Shown here in pieces: positions 34,301-42,439 of a stretch of 46,396 bases of DNA. Within the stretch, counting starts at the first letter, position 1. Each line of letters starts with the position of its first letter. The position numbers were made by a program, and so were the translations under genes. This DNA comes from Pseudomonadota bacterium (GTDB lineage: Bacteria > Pseudomonadota > Gammaproteobacteria > Burkholderiales > Burkholderiaceae_F): positions 1-46,396 of the forward strand of contig JAKOQB010000158.1 in NCBI GenBank assembly GCA_029778535.1, given 5' to 3'. Below the pieces are notes generated by a model. It was not told where the DNA came from. It did no database searches and saw only the letters and a list, made by a program, of their open reading frames with translations.

Positions 34301-35228
34301 CTTCGTCGGTGCGCAGATCGCGCAGCACCAGGCCGATGCCGGCCGCCTCGTTGGCCATTTGCAGGTGCTGCGCGAGCCGCCGCCGCTCCTCGTCCGCCAG
34401 CCGCTGCGCGGTGATGTCGTCCTGGATGTGGACGAAGTGCGTGACCGCCCCGCGCTCGTCGTGGACCGGCCGGATCTCGACACTGGCCCAGTAGGGCGTG
34501 CCGTCCTTTCGGTACAGCTTCAGCGGCACGTCGCTGATTGCCTCGCCCGCGCGCCAGCGCGCAGCGGCGGCGCGATAGTCGGCGCTGTCCTCGGTGTCGG
34601 CGCGATTGAGCAGCTCGCGCGGGCGCCTGCCGCGTGCGTCGTCGAGCGTGTAGCCGGTGATGCGAGTGAAGCTCTGGTTGACCCACTCGATTTGGTCGCG
34701 CGCGTCGGTGATGATCACGATGTTGCGAGTGTTCCGCGCCACGGTCGCGAGCTTGTGCGCTTCCACCGCCCGCGCCGCCAGCATCTCGCGTGCCGCGCGC
34801 TGGTCGGTAACGTCCTGCATCGTGCCGACCAGCCGCACGCGTCGGCCGTCGCGCTGCTGCGCTTGGCCCAGCGAACGCACCCAGCGCGCGCGCTGCGCGC
34901 TCTGCAGTTCGAGCTCGAGGTCCCACGGTTGCCCGGTCGCGATCGCGGCGTCGATCGCCGCGCGCGAGGCCGGCGCCAGCAACGCGCGCGCGCGCGCGCG
35001 CGTTGGCCGGAACGAATCGCGCGCCACGCCGTGCAAGCGATACATCTGCTCGCTCCAGACGAGTTCGTCGGTCGCGAGATCGAGCTGAAAGGCGCCGACG
35101 CCGGCGATGTGCTCGATCTGTCGCAGCAGTTCGGAGCACGAGGCCGGTGACGCTTCGGCCGGATTCAAGTTCAGCCCTTGGTCGAGGAGGAATCGGAAGC
35201 GCCGCGATGCTATCGCAGCCGCGCGCAT
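31317..35228 (-). CDS. Multi-PAS hybrid sensor histidine kinase
   Basis: 1303-aa soluble hybrid kinase. About seven tandem PAS/PAC units occupy residues ~40-910, most with the PAS_3-like pattern of a conserved Trp, HPDDR/HPEDR and a PAC strand (e.g. GVAIDVTEQ, GATIDVTAR, GTNLDITEV, GVNWDVTEK). HisKA has phospho-acceptor His942 (SRMSHELRTPLN). HATPase follows with LLNLLSNAVKYN and DTGSGM boxes. The C-terminal receiver has phospho-acceptor Asp1228 (LIDLCLPDMD). No transmembrane segment is evident, so cytoplasmic sensing is expected. The receiver/Hpt-like protein downstream is the likely partner. Signal unknown. Confidence 0.93.
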   Translation of the reverse strand: MRAAAIASRRFRFLLDQGLNLNPAEASPASCSELLRQIEHIAGVGAFQLDLATDELVWSEQMYRLHGVARDSFRPTRARARALLAPASRAAIDAAIATGQPWDLELELQSAQRARWVRSLGQAQQRDGRRVRLVGTMQDVTDQRAAREMLAARAVEAHKLATVARNTRNIVIITDARDQIEWVNQSFTRITGYTLDDARGRRPRELLNRADTEDSADYRAAAARWRAGEAISDVPLKLYRKDGTPYWASVEIRPVHDERGAVTHFVHIQDDITAQRLADEERRRLAQHLQMANEAAGIGLVLRDLRTDEAVWDATTYRIYGFAPADKAPPLEEVIARFHPDDRARFDRYWRDLLASGGERHETELRVLHADGRTVHVCARGRVERDEEGRPARVIGVAIDVTEQKQIEQQHRQILERLRLAVEVGGIGLWERNLVTGAAHWDPTLFSLYGLHAAHGTPDRATAVRMVHPDDRPTVEAAWLRMQQVKHAVEFEYRVVRPDGGIVYLNTRGLALRDAAGKPERILGATIDVTARQLAQRQLREYDEWLRLAGAATGIGFFQIAADGSYRRIDRQVRAMFGFDPDGPTPTREQFENAIAPEDRAILRDVRERELATDAPIEAEYRVRLPSGSLRHIFTRRVRRCDDSGRPLYVIGTAVDVTHNRRAQQALQTAHERLRLATETARIGIWQRDLTSGELTWDARMREIYRVDPDWRPTPEGWLDRTHPEDRARLAGRLEGARDRCDQGRDEYRIVLPDGGIRHVVESITVRRDESGAPIQLLGTNLDITEVRSAQQERDLLTERMQLAAESIGLGVWDWDLLAETSVWNDQMYALFGRTRAQFDGHRWTDFVHADDVARARAEIAHALDVTGRCDFEFRVVLPDGRARWIGCRGRVQRDVVGTPVRMLGVNWDVTEKHAADAARRDKETAERANRAKSEFVSRMSHELRTPLNAILGFAQVLELDRRNPLTDVQADRVVRIQKAGWHLLALINEVLELSRIEAGALPLALGPVPLAGAVSESIELIAPTAAARGIAVELQLDADAPALVRADPTRLKQVLLNLLSNAVKYNRDGGRVDVLIGRAGAAATLRVRDTGSGMTEQQLARLFEPFDRLGASDAIEGTGIGLTITRRLVELMGGQIEVASRPGHGTEFSLRLPATDEPVAPADSRRAVAAETAPAATVLYVEDNEPNRMLVREILALRPRIRLLEAATGDEGLKIAASTPLDLALIDLCLPDMDAIELLQRLHGTEAAGVPCAVLSANALPAERERALRAGFIDYWTKPIVAAEFLQAIDRTLARLAAEARI

Positions 35229-35347
35229 TCGAGCGGGCTTCTACGGCAAACGGCTGATCGGGCTTCGACGCAGCGCCGACGATCGGCCGGGCGGATGAAA
35301 GGAGGGTGACCGCAATGCGCCGCGATCACGGCGGGCGAGAGGGGCAG

Positions 35348-35708
35348 TGGTGGAGGCGGCGGGAATCGAACCCGCGTCCGTAAGTGGTCCGCAACCAGTT
35401 CTACATGCATAGCCGGTCTATTTGAGTCTCACCGTGCGCTTAGCCGATCGGCAGGCCGACGCACGGCCAGTCGCTGGGTCTCGATGCCGCCGTCGCGACT
35501 CCACCGGCATCCAGCCACTGAAAATGGCGCTGCTGCTGCTTGCGCAGCCTAGCCCAGTGGCCGGCTAGTGCAGCGTCTCACCGGGATTAAGCGGCGAGAG
35601 CGAAACGCTCGTCGTTGGCGTTTGTAGTGTTCCAGCGGATTTACGAGGTGACTGGACCTCGGCATGCCCCGGCTGTTTCGCAACCCACGTCGAAACCAGG
35701 TCGCCCCC
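35348..35708 (-). ncRNA. ssrA: tmRNA (ssrA), one-piece
   Basis: The 5' end on the minus strand reads GGGGGCGACCTGGTTTCGAC and pairs with the 3' end CGCCTCC-ACCA as an acceptor stem of seven pairs, one of them G-U. The T arm GGTTCGATTCC lies just before the 3' end, and CCA is encoded at 35348-35350. The reading frame for the tag lies at 35587-35619. Length 361 nt is normal. It rescues ribosomes stalled on broken mRNAs. The order is the standard one-piece form, not the permuted two-piece form. Confidence 0.97.
35587..35619 (-). other. tmRNA tag-peptide reading frame
   Basis: Encodes ANDERFALAA followed by TAA. The resume codon is GCC. The C-terminal ALAA is the usual proteolysis signal, and the ANDERFALAA form points to a betaproteobacterium. 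Confidence 0.95.
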
Positions 35709-35718
35709 AGCGGTCAGG

Positions 35719-35724
35719 ATTGTA
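35719..35724 (-). promoter_or_regulatory. Candidate -10 box of ssrA
   Basis: TACAAT on the minus strand, 10 bp before the mature 5' G of tmRNA at 35708. It matches the consensus at 5 of 6 positions. No convincing -35 at standard spacing was found. Confidence 0.45.
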
Positions 35725-35847
35725 CGACCGGACATGGGGCCGCGCGAGCGAATTTCAATCGGCGCGGGCGCGAGGCTGGTGCAAGGGCGGCCGTTGATCC
35801 GGACTCCGCGCCCGCTGAATCGCGGCCACGGGAGTGCCATGCCAGTC

Positions 35848-36448
35848 TCACTGACCGATGCGTTCGAGCGGGTGCCGCTGCTCGCGGACCTGCCCGCCGA
35901 TGAGCGCGTGCGCGATCGAGAGCTCCGCCGTTTCGCCCGCCTCGTGGTGGCGCCCGGACATGGCGAGAATCACCAGAATCAGGCGCCATGCGGTGGCAAG
36001 CTCGCTGCGCGCGCGCTCTTGCTCGAGCGTGGCCACCTGGGCATGCGCCTTGCGCAGCGTCGCTTCGCTGTCGTCAGGCATCTCGCCCCGGTATGCATGC
36101 CGGCGGCGGCGCGCACGGCGCGCAGCGCATCGTCCTCGTGCGCGCGCGGCAGGCCGAACACGGCCATGATCGCGTCGCCGATGTGCTTCTCGATCCTGCC
36201 GTCGTGGCGCTGGATCTCGGCGGCCATCGCGTCGAAGTAACGCTCCTTGACCTCGTGCAGCGCCTCGCTGTCGAGGCGCTCGCCGAGCGCGGTGGAGTCC
36301 TTCAGATCCGTGAAGATCAACGTGACGGTCTTGCGCACCTCGTGCGCCGGCAGCGCCGACGCGGCGGCCGCGAGCGGCGTGCCGCAATGGCCGCACAGCT
36401 TGAACTTGGGCGGGCTTTCTTCACCGCAGCCAGGGCACACTTGACCAT
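35848..36448 (-). pseudogene. Broken class III adenylate/guanylate cyclase gene
   Basis: Remnant of a zinc-ribbon cyclase gene. Its natural ATG at 36448 (MVKC...) is put out of frame by an extra TG (TGTGCCC for TGCCC, around 36434-36439). The true frame resumes as CPGCGEESPPKFKLCGHCG and runs to about 36098, with the cyclase metal aspartates in FTDLKDST and GDAIMAVFG. The frame then breaks inside the cyclase domain. A different frame (~36085-35848) continues with a helical, TPR-like tail (SELATAWRLILVILAMSGRHHEAGE). The second half of the cyclase domain, and any ATPase domain usual in this family, are missing. A shortened GTG-initiated frame (36440-35979) could be expressed but would lack half the catalytic core. 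Confidence 0.75.
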
Positions 36449-37282
36449 GCCGGAATCCTGCTCAGCCGCGTAGGGGCCCGCGCGACGCTTCAAGCGCTGG
36501 TGCCCCAGACGGGAAAAATCGCCCGCCACGGCAGTGTGCGTGACCAGTTCCGCGCCATTCCACAGGTGCAGGTGAAAGCCCGCCGGCTCGTACGTGAACC
36601 GGATGTCGGCGCCCGGAACGAGATCGAGCATCAGTTGGTGCGCGGTGCTGGGGCAGGCCAACGCGACGGTGCCGGCAAAGCGCGCCTGCATGTTGCGATG
36701 AAAGTGGCCGCTGATCACGCGCTCGACATGCGGGTGTCTGGCGATCACCGTGGCCTCCGCCGCCGGATTGGCCAGTCCCCGCGCGTCCATGTAGTTCAAG
36801 CCGGCGGCAAAGGGCGGGTGATGCTGCGCGACGATCGTCGGCCGGCTCGACGCCGCGAGCGTGCGGTCGAGCCAGCGCAGCCGCCGCTCGCACAGCAGGC
36901 CGCCTTCCTCGTTCGCAACGACGGTGTCGAGCACGACCAGCCGGAGTTCGAAATCGTCGATCACGTGTTGCACGAATCCGTCCTCGCCGCGCAGGTAGCG
37001 ATGATCCGGGAAGGCCGTCTGCAGCGCGCCGCGCCGGTCGTGATTGCCGGCGGCGAGGAAGATCGGCATGGGCAGCGGCGCGAGGATCTCGCGCAGAACC
37101 CCATATTCCGCGACGATGGCGTTGTCGGTCAGATCGCCGGTGGCGACCAGCACGTCGGGCCGGAGCGGCAGCTCGAGGATCTTGCGCACGCACTGCTCGA
37201 GCATCCCCGGCGTGTCGACGCGACCGCAGGCCAGTGCGCCTTCCTCGACGAGGTAAAGATCGCTGATCTGACACAACAGCAT
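36317..37282 (-). CDS. Calcineurin-like phosphodiesterase (CpdA-type), altered metal ligand
   Basis: About 322 codons. Metallophosphoesterase fold of the cyclic-nucleotide phosphodiesterase type with GDLTD, GNHDRRG, QHHPPF and GHFHRN all present. The first motif, normally D-x-H (SDLHL), reads SDLYL, with Tyr10 replacing the metal-binding His. The second ATG (37282) is preferred over 37294 because GGAG lies 8 bp before it. The real enzyme probably ended near GPYAAEQ. The frame has no stop there and runs ~40 arginine-rich codons into the cyclase gene, in the same frame as that gene's ATG at 36448. The C-terminus therefore looks damaged. Cyclic-AMP hydrolysis is a family inference. Confidence 0.75.
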   Translation of the reverse strand: MLLCQISDLYLVEEGALACGRVDTPGMLEQCVRKILELPLRPDVLVATGDLTDNAIVAEYGVLREILAPLPMPIFLAAGNHDRRGALQTAFPDHRYLRGEDGFVQHVIDDFELRLVVLDTVVANEEGGLLCERRLRWLDRTLAASSRPTIVAQHHPPFAAGLNYMDARGLANPAAEATVIARHPHVERVISGHFHRNMQARFAGTVALACPSTAHQLMLDLVPGADIRFTYEPAGFHLHLWNGAELVTHTAVAGDFSRLGHQRLKRRAGPYAAEQDSGMVKCALAAVKKARPSSSCAAIAARRSRPPRRRCRRTRCARPSR

Positions 37283-37370
37283 CGTCGGCTCCATTGCGTG
37301 TGGTCAGGCGCCGGGCAGCGCGGGCGTAGCCGATGCGGCGCGGGTGCGCAGCCGCCGGATCGCTCGCCGA

Positions 37371-40300
37371 TCACTTCAGCGAGAAGTCGACCCGCGTGGG
37401 CCGGCCCTTGTCCTGGATGCCTTCGGCCGAGAGCTTCGGCGCGGCCAGGAACAAGCGCTCACGCGCCACCTTGCCCTGCGATTCGAGCCGGTCGCGCACC
37501 GCAGCGGCGCGGTCGTTGGCAAGCTGGCGCAGGTCGGGCTCACCGACGGTGAGCGTCGACAGGATCAGCGCCTCCATGTCCGCGGTCGGGATCGTCTTCG
37601 CGATGCCGATGATGTTGCGCGGCTTGTCCGGGATCTTCTCCTCCGCGTACACGCGCGCGATCAGCGCCGGCCGCTCCGCATCCGTGATCGTCACGGTGGC
37701 CGGGTCTACGCTCTGGCCGCTCTTCACGATGTCGCGCACCTTGGCCGCGCGCAGCTTGGCGTCGAGCTTGGCCGCGCGCAGCGGCTCGGTGTCGGCGGCC
37801 GGATCGGCGCGGCCGGCGATCTCCAGCCGCAGCGCGGGGCGGTCGTTCAGCGCTTTGGCGAGCGTGTCGAGCTTCTTCGTCTCGGCGGCGGTCGGCACCG
37901 TGGAGCCGGCGGGAAACTCCAGATAGCCGAGCTCCTCGCCGCTGCCGAACGCCGCGGCGAGCAGCGAGAACGGCGCGGTGACCGCCTTGACGATCAGGTT
38001 GACGATCACGCGCACGATGATGCCGCCGATCGAGAACTGCGGATCGTTCAGCGAGCCCGAGATCGGCAGGTTGATGTCGATCTCGCCGCGCAGGTTCTTC
38101 AGCAGCGACACTGCAAACAGCACCGGCAGCTTGGTCGCGGTCGGGCTCTCCACGCGCTCGCCGAAAGTCAGCTGATCGAGGAATACGTGGTTGTCCGCTT
38201 TCAGCTCGTCGTCCTCGACGTGGTAGCGAACGTCCATCGACAGCTTGCCCTTGACGATCGGGTAGCCGGCGTACTTGACCGAGTACGGTGTGAGCCGCGG
38301 TAGCTCGAGACCTTTGGCGCTGGCTGCGATGTCCAGGAACAGCTTCGGCGCGAGCGGATTCACCTTGCCGGTGATCTCCACCGGCGCGTCGCTGTCGACG
38401 CGGCCGCGGATCGACACGTCGGCCGGATTGGCGGCGTCGGAGGCCAGCGCCGACACCGTGCCCGCCAGATCCGTCAGGTTGGCGGTGTAATTCGGTTTGA
38501 CGAAGTGGTCGGTGAAGTTGACGTTGCCGCGCGCGAGCTCGACGTCGCCGATGCGGATCAGCGGCGGCGGCGCCGACGGTGCGGCCGGTGCCGTTGCCGG
38601 CGGCTCCTTCGGCTCGGACTTGAATACGTCGACCAGATTGAGCCGGCCCTCCGCCGACAGGATGGCGCGCGCGTAGAAGTCGGTCAGCTGCACCGCGCCC
38701 ACGGCGATCTCCGGCACACCCTCGCCGACGCGCAGCCGGATCGCATCGAGCCCGAGCGCCTGCCAGCGCAGCAGTTCGCTGTCGGCGCCGCCGTCGAGCA
38801 GGGCGAGGTTGGTCAGGCGCGCGGCGCCGTCATAGGCGACGCGCAGCGCTTCGCCGCGCGAGTCGAGCGCGAGCTTGCCCTTCGTGGTCACGCTCGCGCT
38901 GGAGAGCACCGCGTTGGTGTATCGACCCAGGTACGGCCGCAGCGCGCCGACGTCGATGTTGCCGATGTCCACGTCGAGGCTTGACGCGAGCGGCACCATG
39001 CGCACCCAGCCGCGCGCGCCGATCCGGCCGCCGCCCGCGGCGGCGCGCAGGTTCAGCGACGTGCGCTCGTGTCCTTCGGTCGACAGGTCGCGCAGCGCGA
39101 GATAGATGTTGTCGATCGCCAGCCGCGCTTCCGGTTCGACGGCCCGGTCGACTGCCTGCAGCCGGGCGCCGTTCAGTTGCAGTTCGCCGAGGCGCACGTT
39201 CCAAGGCGCCGGCGGCTTGGCATCGGGCATGGGCTTCTGCTCGACGAGCAGCGCGGCCCAGTCGATGCGGCCGTCGGCGCTGCGCGTCGCTGCCACGCGC
39301 AGTCCGTCGGCGCGGATCTGGCCGATGGCGGCGCTTCGCTGCGCGAGGTCCGCGCTGCCGCCCGCGACCACGAGCTGCGACAGGTCCAGCGCCGCCGTCC
39401 CGCTGCGCACGCGCACGCCGGTGGCGCCGAGCCGTGCGTCCTCGAGGCGGATCGAAGTTCCCGCATCGACCTGCTCGACGAGCAGACGCGCGCCGGCGTC
39501 CACCTTGCCGTCGACGCGCGCGGTCGTGAACGCACGCAGGTACGGCAGCAAGCTCGGCAGCGGCACAGCGGTGAGCTCCGCGGACAGCGCCAGCTTCAGC
39601 GGCGCGAGCGCGACATCGCCGTTGACTGCGATCTGCGTGCTGTCGTCGGCAGCGAGGCTCGCGCTCAGCTTCGCGGCGCTGCCGGGCCGGTTCGACAGCC
39701 CGTCGAGCCGCAGCGCGATCGGCGCCACGCGGCGCGCGACGCGCACGCCGTCGTCGCGGAAGTCGACCGCCGCGTCGCTCAGCTTCACCGTGCCGATGTC
39801 GAACGTGAACGGCTGGCCGGCCTCCGCGCTCGGCGCCGCCGGACGCTCGACCGGCTGTATCAGTGCACCGAGCCCGGCGATCGATCCGTCCGCGCGCCGG
39901 ACCACGTTTGCCTGCGCGCCACCGAGCGCGATCGATCGCACCTTGGCGTGGCCGGCGAAGACCGCGATGTCGTCGAGCGTCACGTCGAGGCGCTTCCACG
40001 CCAGCAGGGTCGCGCCGCCGCGCTCGGCGTAGGCGATGTCGCGCAGCGCCAGCGCGCCGCTGACCGACAGCTGCGCCGCGCGCGCCGGTGCTTCCTTGCT
40101 CGCCGGCGCGCCGCGCATGAAGTGGATGCGCAGGTCGGTGTCGAGCGTGCCGCGCTGCAGATCGAAGGTCAGCCGCAGCGGGACATAACCGAGGTACGGC
40201 GGCAGCTCGAGCCCGGAAAGCTTCAGCGCGACGCTCGTGTCCTGCGCGGCATCGAACGGCTGCGACTCGGCGGTCAGCGCGATCGGTTGGCCGTCGAGCT

Positions 40301-40886
40301 GCGCCGAGAACGACGGCCGCACCTTGATCTGCACGTCGTCGGGCAGGCTGGAAACGAATGGCACGCCGAGCCGGATCGCGGTCAGCGAATGCGTGGTCTT
40401 GCGCACGCGGTCGTCGAACGCGATCGCGGCGTCGTCGATTTCGACGTTGTAGAGCGCGAACCGGGCCGGCTCGCGGCTCGGTGGCCGCGCCAGCAGGCGC
40501 TCGAAGATGTCGCTGAAATTGAAGCGGTTCTCGGCGACCCGCACGACGCTGGCTCGGATGCCGTGTGCCTGCAGCGACTCGATCACCGGCGCGCGGTGGC
40601 GCAGCGACGCCGCCGACAGGTTCGCCCGCAGCGAATCGATCGTCAGCAGCGGCGCCTTCTCGCCGGGCAGCCCGGCGATGCCGAGCCCGCTCAGCGTCGC
40701 GGTCAGCGTGAACGGGTTGAAGCGCACCTCATTCACGCGCAGGGTGCGGCCGACTTCGCGCGAACCGACCGTCTCGATGCCCCAGCGCACCGCCGCGGGC
40801 ACGCCGAGCCACAGTCCGACGATCGCGGCGCCGAGCACGCCCGCGGTGGCCAGCGCAACGATCCGGATTCGGCGTGCGACCGGCAT
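37371..40886 (-). CDS. DUF748/AsmA-like large envelope protein
   Basis: 1171-aa protein with one N-terminal membrane anchor (IRIVALATAGVLGAAIVGLWLG), then a long beta-rich region typical of DUF748 and AsmA-like proteins (NEVRFNPFTLTATLSGLGI, NFSDIFERLL, VEIDDAAIAFDDR; later FVKPNYTANLTDLAGTVSAL). The C-terminus (~1000-1171) has an OmpA-like pattern around LEIAGRADPAADTEPLRAAKLDAKL. Such proteins are thought to bridge the periplasm and may move lipids between membranes. ATG 40886 lies 8 bp downstream of the gph stop, so it is probably co-transcribed with ubiG-gph. Confidence 0.85.
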   Translation of the reverse strand: MPVARRIRIVALATAGVLGAAIVGLWLGVPAAVRWGIETVGSREVGRTLRVNEVRFNPFTLTATLSGLGIAGLPGEKAPLLTIDSLRANLSAASLRHRAPVIESLQAHGIRASVVRVAENRFNFSDIFERLLARPPSREPARFALYNVEIDDAAIAFDDRVRKTTHSLTAIRLGVPFVSSLPDDVQIKVRPSFSAQLDGQPIALTAESQPFDAAQDTSVALKLSGLELPPYLGYVPLRLTFDLQRGTLDTDLRIHFMRGAPASKEAPARAAQLSVSGALALRDIAYAERGGATLLAWKRLDVTLDDIAVFAGHAKVRSIALGGAQANVVRRADGSIAGLGALIQPVERPAAPSAEAGQPFTFDIGTVKLSDAAVDFRDDGVRVARRVAPIALRLDGLSNRPGSAAKLSASLAADDSTQIAVNGDVALAPLKLALSAELTAVPLPSLLPYLRAFTTARVDGKVDAGARLLVEQVDAGTSIRLEDARLGATGVRVRSGTAALDLSQLVVAGGSADLAQRSAAIGQIRADGLRVAATRSADGRIDWAALLVEQKPMPDAKPPAPWNVRLGELQLNGARLQAVDRAVEPEARLAIDNIYLALRDLSTEGHERTSLNLRAAAGGGRIGARGWVRMVPLASSLDVDIGNIDVGALRPYLGRYTNAVLSSASVTTKGKLALDSRGEALRVAYDGAARLTNLALLDGGADSELLRWQALGLDAIRLRVGEGVPEIAVGAVQLTDFYARAILSAEGRLNLVDVFKSEPKEPPATAPAAPSAPPPLIRIGDVELARGNVNFTDHFVKPNYTANLTDLAGTVSALASDAANPADVSIRGRVDSDAPVEITGKVNPLAPKLFLDIAASAKGLELPRLTPYSVKYAGYPIVKGKLSMDVRYHVEDDELKADNHVFLDQLTFGERVESPTATKLPVLFAVSLLKNLRGEIDINLPISGSLNDPQFSIGGIIVRVIVNLIVKAVTAPFSLLAAAFGSGEELGYLEFPAGSTVPTAAETKKLDTLAKALNDRPALRLEIAGRADPAADTEPLRAAKLDAKLRAAKVRDIVKSGQSVDPATVTITDAERPALIARVYAEEKIPDKPRNIIGIAKTIPTADMEALILSTLTVGEPDLRQLANDRAAAVRDRLESQGKVARERLFLAAPKLSAEGIQDKGRPTRVDFSLK

Positions 40887-40894
40887 CGCGCTGA

Positions 40895-41557
40895 TCAGTC
40901 CGATTCGACCAGCGCCAGCAGGTCGGTCGGCCGCTCGATGATGTGGTCGCCGCCCCAGCCGCGGATATCCGCATCGGCGCCGAGATAGCCGTACGCGGCG
41001 ATCACGGTCGCAACGCCGGCCGCATGGCCGGCTTGAACGTCGCGCAAATCGTCGCCGACATAGATCGACGCCGCGGCGGCCGCGCGCGCCTGTTCGATCG
41101 CATGCAGCAGCGGCGCTGGGTGCGGTTTCGCGTGCGGCGTCGTGTCGCCGCTGACCACGCAAGCGGCGCGCCGTGTCAGGCCGAGGCTCTCGACCAGCGG
41201 CGCGGTGAAGCGCGCGAGCTTGTTGGTCACGATGCCCCAGCGCACGCCGGATCGCTCCAGCGCGTCGAGCGTGGCATCCATGCCTTCGAACAGTCGCGAG
41301 TGCACGCACAGCGCCGCTTCGTAGAAGGCGAGGAACTGCTGCCGCAGCGATTCGTAGTCTTCGTCGCCGGGCGCGCGCCCGAGCGCGCGGCCGATCAGCC
41401 CGCGCGCGCCGTGGCTGGCCATCGGCCGCAGCGCCTCGAGCGGCAGCGGATCGAGGCCGCGTTCGGCGCGCTGGCGATTGGCCGCCGCCGCGAGATCGGG
41501 CGCGGTGTCCACCAGCGTGCCGTCCAGATCGAACAGCACCAGCTCGATTCGGCTCAC
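40895..41557 (-). CDS. gph: Phosphoglycolate phosphatase (HAD family)
   Basis: 220-aa HAD hydrolase removing phosphate from 2-phosphoglycolate. Motif I is [15 protein letters not shown] with nucleophile and acid aspartates, motif II is IVTNK, and motifs III-IV are KPHPAPLL and [12 protein letters not shown]. The start is a GTG at 41557 overlapping the ubiG stop (GTGA). The ubiG-gph pair is common in betaproteobacteria. Confidence 0.93.
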   Translation of the reverse strand: MSRIELVLFDLDGTLVDTAPDLAAAANRQRAERGLDPLPLEALRPMASHGARGLIGRALGRAPGDEDYESLRQQFLAFYEAALCVHSRLFEGMDATLDALERSGVRWGIVTNKLARFTAPLVESLGLTRRAACVVSGDTTPHAKPHPAPLLHAIEQARAAAAASIYVGDDLRDVQAGHAAGVATVIAAYGYLGADADIRGWGGDHIIERPTDLLALVESD

Positions 41558-42252
41558 GATCTGCGGCACGCCATCAGATAGTTGACGTCGGTGTCGCCAC
41601 CGAGCGCGAAGCGCCGGGTCAGCGGGTTGTAGGTGAGGCCGAGGATCTCGACCATCGTCAGTCCTGCTGTGCGCGCGAACTGCGCCAGCTCGCGCGGGCG
41701 GATGAACTTCGCGTATTCGTGCGTTCCGGCCGGCAGCAGGCGCAGCACGTATTCGGCGCCGACGATCGCGAACAGGAACGACTTCGGATTGCGGTTGATG
41801 GTCGAGAAGAACACCGCGCCGCCCGGCCGCGCGAGCGCGGCGCACGCGCGCACGGTCTGCGCCGGATCGGGCACGTGCTCCAGCATCTCCATGCAGGTGA
41901 CGACGTCGAACGCGGCCGGCATTTCTTGCGCGAGTTCTTCGGCCGCTGCCTTGCGATAGTTGACGCGCGCCCCGCTTTCGAGCGCATGCAGTTCGGCGAC
42001 CTGCAGCGGCTTGTCCGCCAGGTCGATGCCGGTTACCTGCGCGCCGCGCGCGGCCATCGATTCGGCGAGGATGCCTCCGCCGCAACCGACGTCGAGCACG
42101 CGCTGGCCCGCCAGCGGGGCGATGCCGTCGATCCAGTCGAGCCGCAGCGGATTCATCTCGTGCAGCGGGCGCATCGTGCCGTTGGGGTCCCACCACCGAT
42201 GCGCAAGCTCGCCAAACTTGCGCAGTTCTGCTTGGTCGACGTTGGCGCTCAT
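41554..42252 (-). CDS. ubiG: Ubiquinone biosynthesis O-methyltransferase UbiG
   Basis: 232-aa SAM-dependent methyltransferase carrying out both O-methylations of ubiquinone synthesis. The N-terminal [20 protein letters not shown] is diagnostic for UbiG, and motif I is [13 protein letters not shown]. The C-terminal [22 protein letters not shown] also matches. The ATG at 42252 (MSANVDQ) fits the family; an upstream in-frame ATG adds 13 non-family residues. Its stop overlaps gph. Confidence 0.96.
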   Translation of the reverse strand: MSANVDQAELRKFGELAHRWWDPNGTMRPLHEMNPLRLDWIDGIAPLAGQRVLDVGCGGGILAESMAARGAQVTGIDLADKPLQVAELHALESGARVNYRKAAAEELAQEMPAAFDVVTCMEMLEHVPDPAQTVRACAALARPGGAVFFSTINRNPKSFLFAIVGAEYVLRLLPAGTHEYAKFIRPRELAQFARTAGLTMVEILGLTYNPLTRRFALGGDTDVNYLMACRRS

Positions 42253-42404
42253 TCGCTCACGGTTTGCCACCGATTTGCGCATACTAGCCAACTGCTCATC
42301 CCTTTGCCGGAGGCGCGCTGCGAGTGGCCGAGCCGCTCCGGATTAACCGGATCAGGGGACCGTGCGCGCCGTGCGGACGGCGGCGCTTTCGAACGGTTGC
42401 CTTA

Positions 42405-42424
42405 GATTGCAAGCCACTGCAATC
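42405..42424. promoter_or_regulatory. Inverted repeat upstream of unknown secreted protein gene
   Basis: GATTGCA-agccac-TGCAATC is a perfect 7-bp dyad with a 6-bp spacer, 15 bp before the ATG at 42440. It overlaps the probable start of transcription, so it could be an operator or a leader hairpin. Confidence 0.4.
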
Positions 42425-42439
42425 GAACGGAGCTGCAAG

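Noticed and set aside
35316..35408. Small plus-strand frame with a good ribosome-binding site (aaggaggg) running into the tmRNA 3' end
   Set aside because: Its codons are the complement of the tmRNA T arm and acceptor stem, and the peptide is a short run of Arg/Gly; most likely chance.
35734..36240. Plus-strand frame opposite the broken cyclase
   Set aside because: No ribosome-binding site, Arg/Ala-rich, and the minus strand shows recognisable cyclase sequence.
35348..37282. Genomic island inserted at ssrA
   Set aside because: No integrase, direct repeat of the tmRNA 3' end or composition change was seen; the decayed cyclase lies on the 5' side of ssrA, not the usual insertion side.
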